Origin: CAZIVP01 sp964542915
Lineage (GTDB): Bacteria; Calditrichota; Calditrichia; Calditrichales; Calditrichaceae
NCBI GenBank assembly: GCA_964542915.1
Contig: CAZIVP010000001.1
Coordinates: 434,001 to 498,000 of the forward strand
Direction of reading: 5' to 3'
DNA length: 64,000 bases
The first letter of the stretch is position 1. Each line of letters opens with the position of its first letter. Positions 7,371-17,034 of the stretch are shown here, piece by piece. The notes under the pieces are model-generated. The model saw only the letters and a program-made list of their open reading frames with translations, made no database searches and was not told the DNA's origin. A program made the translations under genes and the position numbers.

Positions 7371-9485
7371 CTAATAGTTGATACCAAAGGTTTTAAACAG
7401 GAATGTATAAATATCGCTTACTTCATTGATGACTTTGGTGGTCGGTTTCCCCGCGCCGTGCCCGGCTTTCGTTTCCACTCTCAGGAATATGGGATTGTCG
7501 CCTTTGTATTTTTCCTGTAAAGTGGCGGCGAATTTTTTTGCATGTAACGGCGCTACCCGATCATCGGTATCGGCGGTTGTAATAAGCGTCGGGGGATAAT
7601 CTTTCCCGCTCTCCACGTTGTGCAAAGGGGAATAGGCGTATAAGAATTCAAAGTGTTCGGGATTTTTTTCGGCATTGCCGTATTCCGGCGCCCAGTAGCG
7701 GCCTACGGTAAACTTATGATACCGGAGCATATCGATGACCGGCACCTGGCAGACTACCGCGCCAAATAATTCCGGTTGTTGCAACATGCAGGCCGCCACC
7801 AGCAATCCGCCGTTGCTGCCCCCGTTAATGGCCAGTTGTTCGGGGCGGGTGTAATCGTTTTCAATCAGCCATTCGCCCGCCGCAATAAAGTCATCGAATA
7901 CATTTTGTTTGTTATCCAACATGCCGGCCTTGTGCCAGGCTTCTCCGTACTCGTCGCCTCCTCTGATATTGGCCAAGGCAAACACGCCGCCCTGTTCAAG
8001 CCATATCAGCCTTGAGATGGAAAAGTAAGGCGTTAAACTGACGTTAAACCCGCCGTAACCGTAAAGCAGGGTAGGGTTATCTCCCTCGGGTTTTAATCCC
8101 TTTTTATGCGTGATGAACATGGGAACGCGTGTGCCGTCTTTTGAGCGGTAAAATATCTGTTTGCTAACGTATTGGTCGGGATCAAAATCGATTTCGGATT
8201 CACGAAAGATTTCCATGGCATTGTTATCGAAATCGTAGTGATATATGGTGGGCGGATAAGTAAAAGAGGCAAATGTTATAAACATGTCGCTATCTTCCGG
8301 ATTACCGGAAAGGCCTTGCACGGAGCCAATCGTGGGTAAGTCGATTGTGTTTACCAGGTCACCCTTGAGATTGTAAACGCTTAATTGGTGATGCGCATCT
8401 TTCATATAAGCGGTAACAAAATGATTATTGACTACTTTTACATAATCGAGGACATCCTCTTGCTGCGGGATGATTGTCTTCCAGTGTTCCCTTCCGGGTT
8501 TCTCTAAATCAATAGCAATGATGCGGCCTCTGGGGGCATCCAGATTGGTTTTGAAGTAGAATAGTGAGCCCTCGTTATAGATAGGTGAATAATTGGCGTC
8601 GGCTTTGTTGAGTATTTTAACGAACGGTTTGTTGCTATCTACCGGCCGGTAGTAAATGCGGTTGTTGGGATCGGTGCCTTCGGATACATACAGCAAAAGA
8701 TACGCGCCGTCGTCAGAAATGATGGGATGAAAGGTGAGTACTTTATTGTCGGGGTCCTCATAGATAAGGCTGTCCTCACTTTGGGACGTTCCCGCCCGAT
8801 GCCAGTAAACTTTATTAAAGTTGTTTCTGTCTTCCTTGGCAACTGTGCCGGGTTCGGGGAAGCGGTTGTAAAAAAAGCCGCTGTTGTCGTGTTTCCAGGC
8901 AATGCCGGTGAATTTACACCACCGGATCGCTTCATCGTACTCTTTTCCGCTTCCAACATTTCTGATGTAATAGGTCTGGCGGTCGCTGCCGCTTTTGGAT
9001 TTGGCGTAAGCGACCAGCCGTCCGTCTTCACTGAGTTTCATACCGGAAAGCGCTACCGTACCTTCTTCGCTCCATTGATTGGGATCAAATAGAACCTGTG
9101 GTTCACCATCCAGTGATTCTTGCATATAAACCACCGATTGATTTTGTAATCCGTCGTTCTTACTGAAAAAATAACGGTCGCCTTTTTTTGAAGGCGCTGA
9201 ATACTTGGGATAGTTCCAGAGATCGGTTAAGCGTTTTTTGATGTTTTCATAGGTTTTACCGGCGTGTAAATAACCAAAGGTAAGTTCGTTTTGGGCTTCC
9301 ACCCATTGTATGGTTTCTTCGGAATCGGCGTCTTCCAGCCAGCGATAGGGATCGGCCACTTTGGTTCCGTGATAATCATCCACGACGTCAACCTTCTTTG
9401 TTTCGGGATATTGCCACTGTTTGTTTTGCCAGGCAATGAATAACACAATTATGATGAGAATTGAAATGAAATGAATCATACGCAT
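7371..9485 (-). CDS. prolyl oligopeptidase, S9A family, exported
   Basis: Serine peptidase that cleaves short peptides after proline. It has 704 residues, the normal size: an N-terminal seven-bladed propeller (from the 'DPYRWLED' segment onward) and a C-terminal alpha/beta-hydrolase domain. The catalytic Ser lies in 'NGGSNGGLLV', the Asp in 'DTDDRVAP' and the His in 'KAGHGAG'. A hydrophobic N-terminus (residues 1-19) without an obvious cleavage site suggests export or membrane anchoring in the periplasm. AAAGGAG precedes the ATG. It follows era by 68 bp on the same strand and may be the last gene of that operon, ending at the terminator at 7303-7335. Confidence 0.93.
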   Translation of the reverse strand: MRMIHFISILIIIVLFIAWQNKQWQYPETKKVDVVDDYHGTKVADPYRWLEDADSEETIQWVEAQNELTFGYLHAGKTYENIKKRLTDLWNYPKYSAPSKKGDRYFFSKNDGLQNQSVVYMQESLDGEPQVLFDPNQWSEEGTVALSGMKLSEDGRLVAYAKSKSGSDRQTYYIRNVGSGKEYDEAIRWCKFTGIAWKHDNSGFFYNRFPEPGTVAKEDRNNFNKVYWHRAGTSQSEDSLIYEDPDNKVLTFHPIISDDGAYLLLYVSEGTDPNNRIYYRPVDSNKPFVKILNKADANYSPIYNEGSLFYFKTNLDAPRGRIIAIDLEKPGREHWKTIIPQQEDVLDYVKVVNNHFVTAYMKDAHHQLSVYNLKGDLVNTIDLPTIGSVQGLSGNPEDSDMFITFASFTYPPTIYHYDFDNNAMEIFRESEIDFDPDQYVSKQIFYRSKDGTRVPMFITHKKGLKPEGDNPTLLYGYGGFNVSLTPYFSISRLIWLEQGGVFALANIRGGDEYGEAWHKAGMLDNKQNVFDDFIAAGEWLIENDYTRPEQLAINGGSNGGLLVAACMLQQPELFGAVVCQVPVIDMLRYHKFTVGRYWAPEYGNAEKNPEHFEFLYAYSPLHNVESGKDYPPTLITTADTDDRVAPLHAKKFAATLQEKYKGDNPIFLRVETKAGHGAGKPTTKVINEVSDIYTFLFKTFGINY

Positions 9486-9553
9486 ATTCTTACTCCTTTA
9501 AAATGGACTCGTGTTTTAAACTGATTTTAAATTTTGGGTTTTCTTGTGATTTA

Positions 9554-10447
9554 TTAATATCCCAATCGGCGAAGTTTAAGTTCATCCTTACGCCAACCCT
9601 CCGCTACTTTTACTTTGAGATCCAGAAAAACGCCGCGTCCCAGAAAGGTCTCGATGGCATGACGGGCGTTTGTGCCGACGCGTTTTAGCGTTTCGCCGTG
9701 TTTTCCGATTAGAATACTTTTCTGCGATTTACGTTCGACCATAATGACGGCGTAAATGTAATCCTTGCGGTTTTGTCGTTCCTGGAACTGTTCGATCTGT
9801 ATATCCACCGAGTAAGGGATTTCCTGATGATAATATTCGAAAACCTTTTCGCGAATGATTTCGGCAACAAAAAAGCGTTCCGGCTGGTCGCTGATCTGAT
9901 CGGGCGGATAATAGGGCGGACTTAGCGGTAAACGTTGCACCATCTCCTCTTCGATGCGATCGAGTCCGTCGTGTTTTATAGCTGATATGGGAATCAGGCA
10001 CTCGAACGGAAAGTGATTGCGGTAATAATCAATAAGCGGCAGAACTTGCTCTTTATTGATGCGATCTATCTTATTTAACAGAAGAATGACGGGCGTTCCG
10101 GAAGGGTTTAGGTCGGCAAGATTCGTTACTTGCGGATGGCTTCGTTCGGCGGCGTCGACAATCAGAAAAAGCAAATCGGCGTCTTTAAGCGCCGCCTGAA
10201 GGTAGTCCATCATTTTTTGTTGCAGGCGATAACGCGGTTTTATGATGCCGGGTGTATCAAGAAAAATCGCCTGGTATTTCGGCCGATTCAATATGCCCAC
10301 CACGCGGCGACGGGTCGTTTGCGGTTTATGTGAAATAATGGAAAGTTTTGTTTCCAGAAGGACGTTCATCAATGTGGATTTACCCGCGTTGGGTCTTCCG
10401 ATGATGGTAACATAGCCGGCTCGGTAATCTGCGGGAAGTTGGTTCAT
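9554..10447 (-). CDS. era: GTPase Era, 16S rRNA maturation factor
   Basis: Essential GTPase that binds the 3' end of 16S rRNA and helps assemble the 30S subunit. The 297-residue length is standard. G1 is 'GRPNAGKST' near residue 17, G3 is 'DTPG' near 62 and G4 is 'NKID' near 125. The C-terminal KH RNA-binding domain includes 'ILIGKHGETLKRVG'. The ATG overlaps the stop of the preceding membrane-anchored protein by 4 bases (ATGA), so the two are translationally coupled. Confidence 0.97.
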   Translation of the reverse strand: MNQLPADYRAGYVTIIGRPNAGKSTLMNVLLETKLSIISHKPQTTRRRVVGILNRPKYQAIFLDTPGIIKPRYRLQQKMMDYLQAALKDADLLFLIVDAAERSHPQVTNLADLNPSGTPVILLLNKIDRINKEQVLPLIDYYRNHFPFECLIPISAIKHDGLDRIEEEMVQRLPLSPPYYPPDQISDQPERFFVAEIIREKVFEYYHQEIPYSVDIQIEQFQERQNRKDYIYAVIMVERKSQKSILIGKHGETLKRVGTNARHAIETFLGRGVFLDLKVKVAEGWRKDELKLRRLGY

Positions 10448-11034
10448 CGCCGGACGCTCTCCCCCAATTGTTGTAACAGTTGTAGACGCGGCTTTAAAGT
10501 ATCGATTTCCGTGGATTTAACCACTTCCTCGGTCATATATTCACAAATGATACCACTCCGGCCCACAAAAATATAGGCCAGATTATTAAAGGTATTGATA
10601 ATTTGCCTTATTTGGTCGTTATTCACCATTGCATGCACGTTATCATCGGATACGGGCCGGATGATGAACTCTTTGCCCTGATCGTTTTTGATCGTCATAT
10701 AATCGTTGAGTTCACCTGCATCCTGTTCGTTCAGCCATTCCAGGGAAGACAGGGTAAAGCTGAACGAACTCGGGTTGAAGTAACTTATATCGATATAGGT
10801 AACGCGGCGATCGGAAATTTTTTGTGTGCTAAAATTTAAAGTTGTTTCAATGCCTTTAATTTTACCGTGGTAATAAGGGCGTGCAGCAAAACTACGCCGA
10901 ATGACTTTGCCGCCATAAGTATCTTCCAAATCCAATAGGTTGCGATGCACGGCGTCCCACATGGTTTTTCGGATGTAAACCAACAGACCCCAGATAGCGA
11001 TAATAAGCAAAAAGGCGAATAGAACATAAAGCAT
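10444..11034 (-). CDS. membrane-anchored protein of unknown function, coupled to era
   Basis: A 196-residue protein with one N-terminal membrane helix (about residues 2-22) and a soluble remainder that I do not recognise. The soluble part is mixed alpha/beta with no cysteine pair or obvious catalytic motif; it probably faces the cytoplasm or periplasm as a single-pass protein. It lies 18 bp after the M50 protease gene and its TGA overlaps the era ATG, so it is certainly expressed as part of this operon. Confidence 0.75.
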   Translation of the reverse strand: MLYVLFAFLLIIAIWGLLVYIRKTMWDAVHRNLLDLEDTYGGKVIRRSFAARPYYHGKIKGIETTLNFSTQKISDRRVTYIDISYFNPSSFSFTLSSLEWLNEQDAGELNDYMTIKNDQGKEFIIRPVSDDNVHAMVNNDQIRQIINTFNNLAYIFVGRSGIICEYMTEEVVKSTEIDTLKPRLQLLQQLGESVRR

Positions 11035-11052
11035 TCTTTTTGATCCCTTCCA

Positions 11053-12180
11053 TCAAGGAATATAAACGGGCAATGGAACAAAGCAAAGAATAAAAATAAC
11101 ATAGGCCAGCCAGCCCAGGGTTTTTCGTTTTATATCCAGATCGATGTATTCATTCAAGGTCGGCGGGTGGCGAAAACGGATAAAGATCAGAATAAGAAAA
11201 ATCCATAAAACCCAAATGAATGATTGGAAATTGGAGATAACGTAAGCGTTAAGCACGATGAAAAGAAGGAACGCTCCAATAGCCACAAGACGGGCACGGT
11301 CGCCAAACATGGCGTAGGTAATGTGGCCGCCGTCAAGTTGTCCGATCGGCATCAGATTTATGGCGGTAACCAGCAAACCGAACCATCCCGCAAACAAAAA
11401 TGGGAAGTGATACATTTCGTTCATGGGCAGGTGTTGAGCGTTGAAAATCAGAGTTAATAGATCATAAAGCAGTGAGTTGCCCAATGTCAAATTAATGCCG
11501 TGGGCATCGGGCGGATGTATTTGGCCGATATAATCCCAAAGCCCCTGAACATCGGGTAAACGGATAAAGCCGATGCTTAACATGATGACGCTCATGACAA
11601 AACCGGCCAGAGGTCCGGCCACGCCCACATCGAATAAAGCGCGGCGATCGGGAATGGAAGATTTCATTTTGATAAAGGCGCCCAGTGTGCCCGGGTGAAA
11701 AACCGGGAGAAAGAAGGGGATAAAATAGGGCAAACTGGCTTTAATGCCGTGCACCCGTGAGGCCGTATAATGGCCCATTTCATGAACGAGTAATATGGCT
11801 AACAGTGCAAAGGAATAGGCAAAACCGGTCGAAAGCTGTTGGTAAGATTCTAACGGATTGTGTCCTCTCAGCATGGCGCCGGTCATGGAGGTCGTTAAGA
11901 TGGTTAATACAAACAGTAATATGTTGACCAGATAACGCCTTTTGGGCTGTTCATTGGCGCCGCGGATCACTTTGAGATAATAATTACGGGTCCCTTCTTC
12001 CACCTGTGAAAAGATGCCTTTCCGTAACAGGGCTTCCTGCACATCTTTCACTTCTTCTATCGAAATTTTATTTTTTTTACGTTTAAATAAGGGAGAACCG
12101 TAAAGTCGACTGATCCACTGAAACTTTAATTTGCCCGATACAGCGCTTTTCGATCTGCGTATCAACTCTCGAATGGTCAA
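11053..12180 (-). CDS. site-2 protease-like zinc metalloprotease, M50 family
   Basis: Intramembrane metalloprotease. The 375-residue chain has a soluble N-terminal segment of about 85 residues and then six or more membrane helices. The zinc-binding HEMGH motif lies near residue 134 and the third ligand is in the conserved 'PIGQLDGGH' near 283. No PDZ domain is present, so it belongs to the membrane-only subgroup also found in plants and cyanobacteria (EGY1-like) rather than RseP. A natural substrate, such as an anti-sigma factor, is not visible nearby. It sits between pcm and the era-coupled protein, all reading the same way. Confidence 0.88.
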   Translation of the reverse strand: MTIRELIRRSKSAVSGKLKFQWISRLYGSPLFKRKKNKISIEEVKDVQEALLRKGIFSQVEEGTRNYYLKVIRGANEQPKRRYLVNILLFVLTILTTSMTGAMLRGHNPLESYQQLSTGFAYSFALLAILLVHEMGHYTASRVHGIKASLPYFIPFFLPVFHPGTLGAFIKMKSSIPDRRALFDVGVAGPLAGFVMSVIMLSIGFIRLPDVQGLWDYIGQIHPPDAHGINLTLGNSLLYDLLTLIFNAQHLPMNEMYHFPFLFAGWFGLLVTAINLMPIGQLDGGHITYAMFGDRARLVAIGAFLLFIVLNAYVISNFQSFIWVLWIFLILIFIRFRHPPTLNEYIDLDIKRKTLGWLAYVIFILCFVPLPVYIP

Positions 12181-12234
12181 TTCAAAATTCCTTTTTCTTG
12201 GGCTCCCGGCACTATTGTTTTATACCGTAACGTT

Positions 12235-12972
12235 TTACTCTGATTCCTGAACTTCACCTGTCATGGGAACGAAGCGCACCGGTAGCACACTCTGCATATT
12301 AACGCCGCTTTCACTTTTATCCACAACGACCAATTCTTGCACGAATTCACCGACGGGCAGTACCATTTTACCGCCGATTTTTAACTGTTCCAGCAAAGTT
12401 TGCGGAATACGGGGCGGCGCCGCTGTAACGATGATGGCGTCGAAGGGCGCCTTATCCGGCCAACCATGGTATCCGTCGCCCTGCTTAACCACCACATTAT
12501 CGTATCCGAGAGATTGTAATACATCCGAAGCGCGTCGGGCCAATTCTGGAATAATTTCAATGGTGTAAACGGAATCCACAATTTCCGCCAGGACGGCGGC
12601 CTGGTAGCCGGAGCCGGTTCCGATTTCGAGTACACGATCGTCCGGTTCAACCTCCAGATGTTCACTCATGAAGGCTACAATGTAGGGTTGGCTTATGGTT
12701 TGACCCTCGCCGATGCTGAGCGGTTCGTCGCGATAGGCGCGGTTTTGCTCTTCCTCAGGAACAAATTTATGGCGGGGTACCCTGGTCATAGCCTGTATTA
12801 AATCTTTATCTTTAATACCGCGCGCTTCAATTTGGTCCTCTACCATCAACTCGCGTTGACGGGCCATACGTTCTTCAAACTGATCCATAGTTTTTTCCTG
12901 CCTGCATGATAGAAAATTGAGCAGTAAAAACAGGATTATTACTGCTTTGACGATGTTATTGTGTTTTTGCAT
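12235..12972 (-). CDS. pcm: protein-L-isoaspartate O-methyltransferase with lipoprotein-like N-terminus
   Basis: Repairs damaged aspartyl and asparaginyl residues by methylating L-isoaspartate with S-adenosylmethionine. The motif I 'VLEIGTGSGYQAAVLAE' and the upstream 'RVPRHKFVPE' and 'GQTISQPYIVAFM' segments are diagnostic. The full frame of 245 residues begins with a hydrophobic segment ending in a lipobox-like LNFLSC (Cys23), which would send the enzyme out of the cytoplasm. An internal ATG at 12888 (Met29) has an AGGA seven bases upstream and would give a normal cytosolic enzyme, while the first ATG has a weak site. Which start is used, or both, cannot be decided here. Confidence 0.92.
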   Translation of the reverse strand: MQKHNNIVKAVIILFLLLNFLSCRQEKTMDQFEERMARQRELMVEDQIEARGIKDKDLIQAMTRVPRHKFVPEEEQNRAYRDEPLSIGEGQTISQPYIVAFMSEHLEVEPDDRVLEIGTGSGYQAAVLAEIVDSVYTIEIIPELARRASDVLQSLGYDNVVVKQGDGYHGWPDKAPFDAIIVTAAPPRIPQTLLEQLKIGGKMVLPVGEFVQELVVVDKSESGVNMQSVLPVRFVPMTGEVQESE

Positions 12973-13074
12973 TTCTGGTTCTCAAAAAATGTTACATAAT
13001 CATTGATTTAATATATTGAAGTGAGCAGAAAAGAAGATTCACATTATAATAACCTGTCTTTCTGTGATTAAAAA

Positions 13075-14817
13075 TTAAATACGTTTAAAATATAATTTGA
13101 AGGTAGTTCCTTCGCCTTCTTTGGAATCCACTTCTATACGCCCATTGTGCTGATCCATTAACTCTTTGACAATAGCCAGCCCCAATCCGGTTCCTTCCTT
13201 CTTTCCACTGGTAACGAAAGATTCGAACAAGCGATCCTTTATCGCTGGCGGGATTCCCTTACCGGTATCGGAAAGCCGAAATTCAATTTCGCCGTTATGG
13301 TCGTGCGCTTCGATAGAAAAACGTCCTCCTTTCTTCATGGCTTCTAAACTGTTTTTCATGATGTTCATGAAAATCCGGGTAGCTTTCTCGGGATCAATAT
13401 AAACATTACTGGCAACATGACAAGCGCTTTGGAATTGGAAGCCCTGTTTTTCGATGTCTTTGGCAAAACGCCTGGAAAATTCGTCCAGCAATTTGTTAAC
13501 CGGATATTTAACGGGTAGGACATTGGTTTCGCCTTTGGAAAAGTGCAATACATCCTGAGCCATGTTGTTGATAAGCTTGATTTGATCGATAACCACATCG
13601 GCGAATTCTCTTCGGGTTTCGCCATCCTCTTCTTCTTTTATTAAGTCAACAAATCCGTAAATGTTGTTCATTGGCGTACGCAGATCGTGAACAATGGCGC
13701 TCATCATATTGCCGATGGCAGCCAGGCGTTCGGCTTTCATTTTTTCTTCACGCAAACGTAATGTTTCAATCGTGCGGGCGATTTGACTGGCAAGAGAGGT
13801 AACAAGACGAATGTCTTCACTTCGAAAAATTTCGTTTGTCTCTGCTTTGTTGAATATTTCCAGTAACCCGATAACCTGGTTCTCTATAATCAAAGGAGCG
13901 GTTACGATTTGTCGTATTTCCAAACCCAGTTCGCTACTTAAAGCTTTTGGGACGGATTCATCGCCGTGAACGTCGTTATTGACATAAGTTTCGCCGGATT
14001 TTAAAACTTGTGTACGGATATCTTCAAAATGTTTGAGTCCGTCCTCCGATAAATCGGATAAATCAATATTTTTGGCCGCACGCTGATTGAAATGAACGCC
14101 GGAAGATTCTTTAAGACTCAGCAAAACCGCTTCAACATTAAGCGTTTTTTGCAGCATATCCATAAGTAGTTGCAGCAGTTTCTCCAATTCATCGGCCTGA
14201 TTCAATTCCTTCTCTACCTCATACAGCAGATTGAGCTCCTGCATGCGTCGTTCCAGTGCCATATACAAACTGGAATTACTGTAGGCCACGGCGATTTGGG
14301 ATGAAAGACTTTTCAGCAGTTCTTCGTCGTCATGGTTAAAGACGCCATTTTTTTTGTTTAATATTTGCAAAACCCCGACAATACGCGCCTCGCGATTGGT
14401 TTCTTTAACCAGTTCATAAACAGGCATACATAATATACTACGGGTCCGGAAGCCGGTCTTTTTATCGGTAGCGGGATCGAAACGATCGTCCTGGTAGGCG
14501 TCCTCTATATTTATGATTTCACCGGTATTGGCCACATGTCCGGCGATGCCCTTGCCAATGGGCAGACGAATTTCTTTGATTTCCGCTTTCTGTGCCACTT
14601 TAGACCATAGCTGCCCCACTTCATGATCGACAATATAAAAAGTGCTTCGTTCCGCCTGCATTAAGCGCGTAACTTCATCCATAATCAGCGGCAACAATCG
14701 ATCCAGATTAAGCTCCGAGCTTAATACCCGGGCAATATATTGGATTGATTGCATCTGGAGTTCTTTGCCCTGAAGTCGACGCTCAATATCTTCTTTCGAT
14801 AGATTGTGTGAATGCAT
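13075..14817 (-). CDS. histidine kinase with two GAF domains
   Basis: A soluble sensor kinase of 580 residues with no membrane segment. Two GAF domains (about 30-180 and 205-355) are followed by a HisKA dimerisation domain with the phosphoacceptor His in 'SAIVHDLRTPMNN' (near 375). A HATPase domain follows, with 'IMKNSLEA' (N box), 'DTGKGIP' (G1) and 'GTGLGLAIV' (G2). There is no receiver domain, and no response regulator gene is adjacent, so its partner is unknown. Its own promoter lies upstream and a terminator separates it from the STAS gene on the same strand. GAF ligands cannot be predicted from sequence. Confidence 0.92.
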   Translation of the reverse strand: MHSHNLSKEDIERRLQGKELQMQSIQYIARVLSSELNLDRLLPLIMDEVTRLMQAERSTFYIVDHEVGQLWSKVAQKAEIKEIRLPIGKGIAGHVANTGEIINIEDAYQDDRFDPATDKKTGFRTRSILCMPVYELVKETNREARIVGVLQILNKKNGVFNHDDEELLKSLSSQIAVAYSNSSLYMALERRMQELNLLYEVEKELNQADELEKLLQLLMDMLQKTLNVEAVLLSLKESSGVHFNQRAAKNIDLSDLSEDGLKHFEDIRTQVLKSGETYVNNDVHGDESVPKALSSELGLEIRQIVTAPLIIENQVIGLLEIFNKAETNEIFRSEDIRLVTSLASQIARTIETLRLREEKMKAERLAAIGNMMSAIVHDLRTPMNNIYGFVDLIKEEEDGETRREFADVVIDQIKLINNMAQDVLHFSKGETNVLPVKYPVNKLLDEFSRRFAKDIEKQGFQFQSACHVASNVYIDPEKATRIFMNIMKNSLEAMKKGGRFSIEAHDHNGEIEFRLSDTGKGIPPAIKDRLFESFVTSGKKEGTGLGLAIVKELMDQHNGRIEVDSKEGEGTTFKLYFKRI

Positions 14818-14897
14818 GTTTTAATCCTGCATCGCTTGTAGAAAGAATTTTAAACTCACTCTGAACCGTTTCATCTCGCTCCATAAATCTATTGAAC

Positions 14898-14926
14898 AAT
14901 ATAGGTTAGATTTGTTTTGGAATCAA
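14898..14926 (-). promoter_or_regulatory. sigma-70-type promoter for the GAF histidine kinase
   Basis: On the minus strand: TTGATT (14926-14921), 17-bp spacer, TATATT (14903-14898), about 75 bp before the kinase ATG and downstream of the STAS terminator. Confidence 0.5.
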
Positions 14927-14962
14927 TATTGGCGGGAGTAGAAGCCTGTGGCCGGATCGGAT

Positions 14963-14991
14963 CAATAAAAAAACCGGGTAAATCCCGGTTT
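14963..14991 (-). terminator. intrinsic terminator after the STAS gene
   Basis: AAACCGGG at 14971-14978 and CCCGGTTT at 14984-14991 form an 8-bp stem with a 5-nt loop. Read on the minus strand it is followed by a T run, 29 bp after the STAS stop codon. Confidence 0.85.
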
Positions 14992-15019
14992 CCTGTTGCA
15001 GTTTCGTTGCGGAAAGTGA

Positions 15020-15364
15020 TTAGGCGTTATCGAAAGACGCGACTGCACGTTCTACGGTTTCATAGGTATCGAAAACTTTGATCAGTTGCGTAATCATTAG
15101 CAAACTATTTACTTTTTCAGAAACCCGGGCCAATACCAGGCGCCCATCCTGATTATTAAGGGTTGTCATGGCGGCCATTAATACGCCCATGCCGGAACTG
15201 TTCATCCATCGTACCGCGCCTAAATCAACCACTACATTTTTTATACCGTCGCTGAGTAGCCCCTTCACATGGTCATGAAGCGCCGTGGTTTCGGGTCCAC
15301 CCATCATTTTACCGGAAAGGGTCAACACTGCCACATGATTTTCAATTTTTTCTTTAATCTTCAT
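15020..15364 (-). CDS. STAS-domain anti-sigma factor antagonist-like protein
   Basis: A single STAS domain of 114 residues, like SpoIIAA/RsbV, which bind and release anti-sigma factors when unphosphorylated. The conserved phosphorylation-site region 'WMNSSGMGVL' is present with its Ser pair. I chose ATG at 15364 because GGGGA lies a few bases upstream; the longer frame to 15451 would run into the amidohydrolase gene. No kinase or phosphatase of the RsbW/RsbU type is adjacent. The GAF histidine kinase downstream is in a different transcription unit because of the terminator between them. Confidence 0.88.
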   Translation of the reverse strand: MKIKEKIENHVAVLTLSGKMMGGPETTALHDHVKGLLSDGIKNVVVDLGAVRWMNSSGMGVLMAAMTTLNNQDGRLVLARVSEKVNSLLMITQLIKVFDTYETVERAVASFDNA

Positions 15365-15441
15365 GAGTTCCCCTCTGTGTGTAAGTGTGCTAATTTCGAG
15401 CCTAAATGTAAATCTTATTGAATTTATAGTCAATAATATTT

Positions 15442-17034
15442 TTAAGCCCAATCTTCTTGAGCGTAAATACAGTGGCCGTTTATATAGGTTTGCAATACGC
15501 TGATATTTAAAATGTCACTCCCGTTGGCTTTGAACGGATTTTGATTAAGTACAATGAAATCGGCTTTCTTGCCTTTATCTATGGAGCCCGTGTGCCGCTC
15601 ATTGTAGCAGGCAAAGGCAGCATGACGTGTATATGCTTCCAGCGCCTGCCGCAGGGAAATGGTTTCGTTCTCGTTCCAAGTCGGTTCATCGGGATTTAAT
15701 TGATATTTCCGAAACAGAGCCTCATAAATGCTCTTCCAGGGATTGGGTTCGACAACAGGCGCATCCGAACCAAAAGCAACCGGAACGCCCAAATTCATTA
15801 GCGTCCGGATTGGGTATGCGTTTTTGGCCCGTTCTCCGAGATAGTTGTCAGCTAATTTCACATCCATGGCAATTTGCAGAGGCTGAATCGATGCAATGAC
15901 GCCTGCTTCCCTGAAACGGTGAATGTCCCCGGGATGGACAATCTGAGCATGTTCGATGCGTTGCCTTGGCCCGCCTTGTGGCGATATAAGATTATTAAGG
16001 GACTGGAATACATTGAGCGTTTTGTTGTTCGCCTTGTCTCCAATCGCATGGACCGCCGCTCCGATTCCGTTTTCCAGGGCGTTGCGTATCTGTTCGCCTA
16101 AATCGTTTTCCGTCATAACCTCAACGCCATTATGACCCAGGCCTTGATATGGTTCAAGCAGCTCGGCCGTTTGCGAACCGAGCGATCCGTCTGCGAAATA
16201 TTTGATTCCTCCGAATTTGAGGCCGGTATCTCCGAATCCTGAAATCATTCCGCTATGGATAATGGTATCAAGAGCGTTGGCGGGCAGATAAACACAAACA
16301 TTCAATGCCAATTCTCTTTTTTGCCAAAGCGACTGATAAAATCGATAGCTAGGGATATCTTCGAAGGTAGTAACCCCCGTAATTCCATACGATGCAAGTT
16401 GGTAAACCGCGTTGTGAAGACCATTTTTCCGTTCATTATAAGACAACGGGGGAATGAGTTTCATTATATCATCGATTTTATCTTCAAAAATCAGGCCGGT
16501 TGGCCAACCATCGCGATCATATTCGATGAGTGTGTGGTTATTAGTTTTTGACTGCTTTAACAAACGGGCGCGCTTAAGCGTTTCGGTATTAACCCAGAGG
16601 CTATGCCGGTCCTGACTGTGGAGCGCCATCGGCCTGTCCGGAAAAAGGGTATCTAAATAGCGACGGTGTGGGTTGCCGTCATTCCACAGATTACTATTCC
16701 AGCCGTAGCCGGTAATCCATTCATGCGCAGATAATTGTTTTGTATGCTTTTGCAGCATTGCCAAAGTCGTTTCGATGGAGGCGGCATTGCTCAGATTGAC
16801 GTTAGTTAAATTGGCGGCATAATCGGAAAGATGCAAATGGGCATCTATTAAGCCGGGCAGAACGGTCATGCCTTGTAAATCGATGCTTTTGTAATCTTTA
16901 AGACCTTTTAGAATGGATTTTGCTTCCCCATCCAACGCCATGATGGTATTCCCTGACAATAAGAGGGCCTCGTGGCGTGTTTGCTGCGGCGTCATGGATT
17001 CAATGCAGCCGTTGTAAAAGTACGTCCAATTCAT
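15442..17034 (-). CDS. YtcJ-like metal-dependent amidohydrolase
   Basis: A 530-residue protein of the amidohydrolase_3 (YtcJ/exoenzyme regulatory protein AepA-like) family. It has the N-terminal metal motif 'GLIDAHLHLSDYA' near residue 60, 'HAIGDKANN' and 'RIEHAQIV' in the middle, 'FGSDAPVVEPNP' for the metal Asp, and the C-terminal beta-sandwich segment 'GSIDKGKKADFIVL'. No signal peptide, so it is cytoplasmic. Members hydrolyse amides or formamides of poorly defined substrates; the actual one is unknown. Confidence 0.88.
   Translation of the reverse strand: MNWTYFYNGCIESMTPQQTRHEALLLSGNTIMALDGEAKSILKGLKDYKSIDLQGMTVLPGLIDAHLHLSDYAANLTNVNLSNAASIETTLAMLQKHTKQLSAHEWITGYGWNSNLWNDGNPHRRYLDTLFPDRPMALHSQDRHSLWVNTETLKRARLLKQSKTNNHTLIEYDRDGWPTGLIFEDKIDDIMKLIPPLSYNERKNGLHNAVYQLASYGITGVTTFEDIPSYRFYQSLWQKRELALNVCVYLPANALDTIIHSGMISGFGDTGLKFGGIKYFADGSLGSQTAELLEPYQGLGHNGVEVMTENDLGEQIRNALENGIGAAVHAIGDKANNKTLNVFQSLNNLISPQGGPRQRIEHAQIVHPGDIHRFREAGVIASIQPLQIAMDVKLADNYLGERAKNAYPIRTLMNLGVPVAFGSDAPVVEPNPWKSIYEALFRKYQLNPDEPTWNENETISLRQALEAYTRHAAFACYNERHTGSIDKGKKADFIVLNQNPFKANGSDILNISVLQTYINGHCIYAQEDWA

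Noticed and set aside
15365..15451. Longer N-terminus of the STAS protein
   Set aside because: Would overlap the amidohydrolase gene; the internal ATG has the ribosome binding site and matches the domain start.
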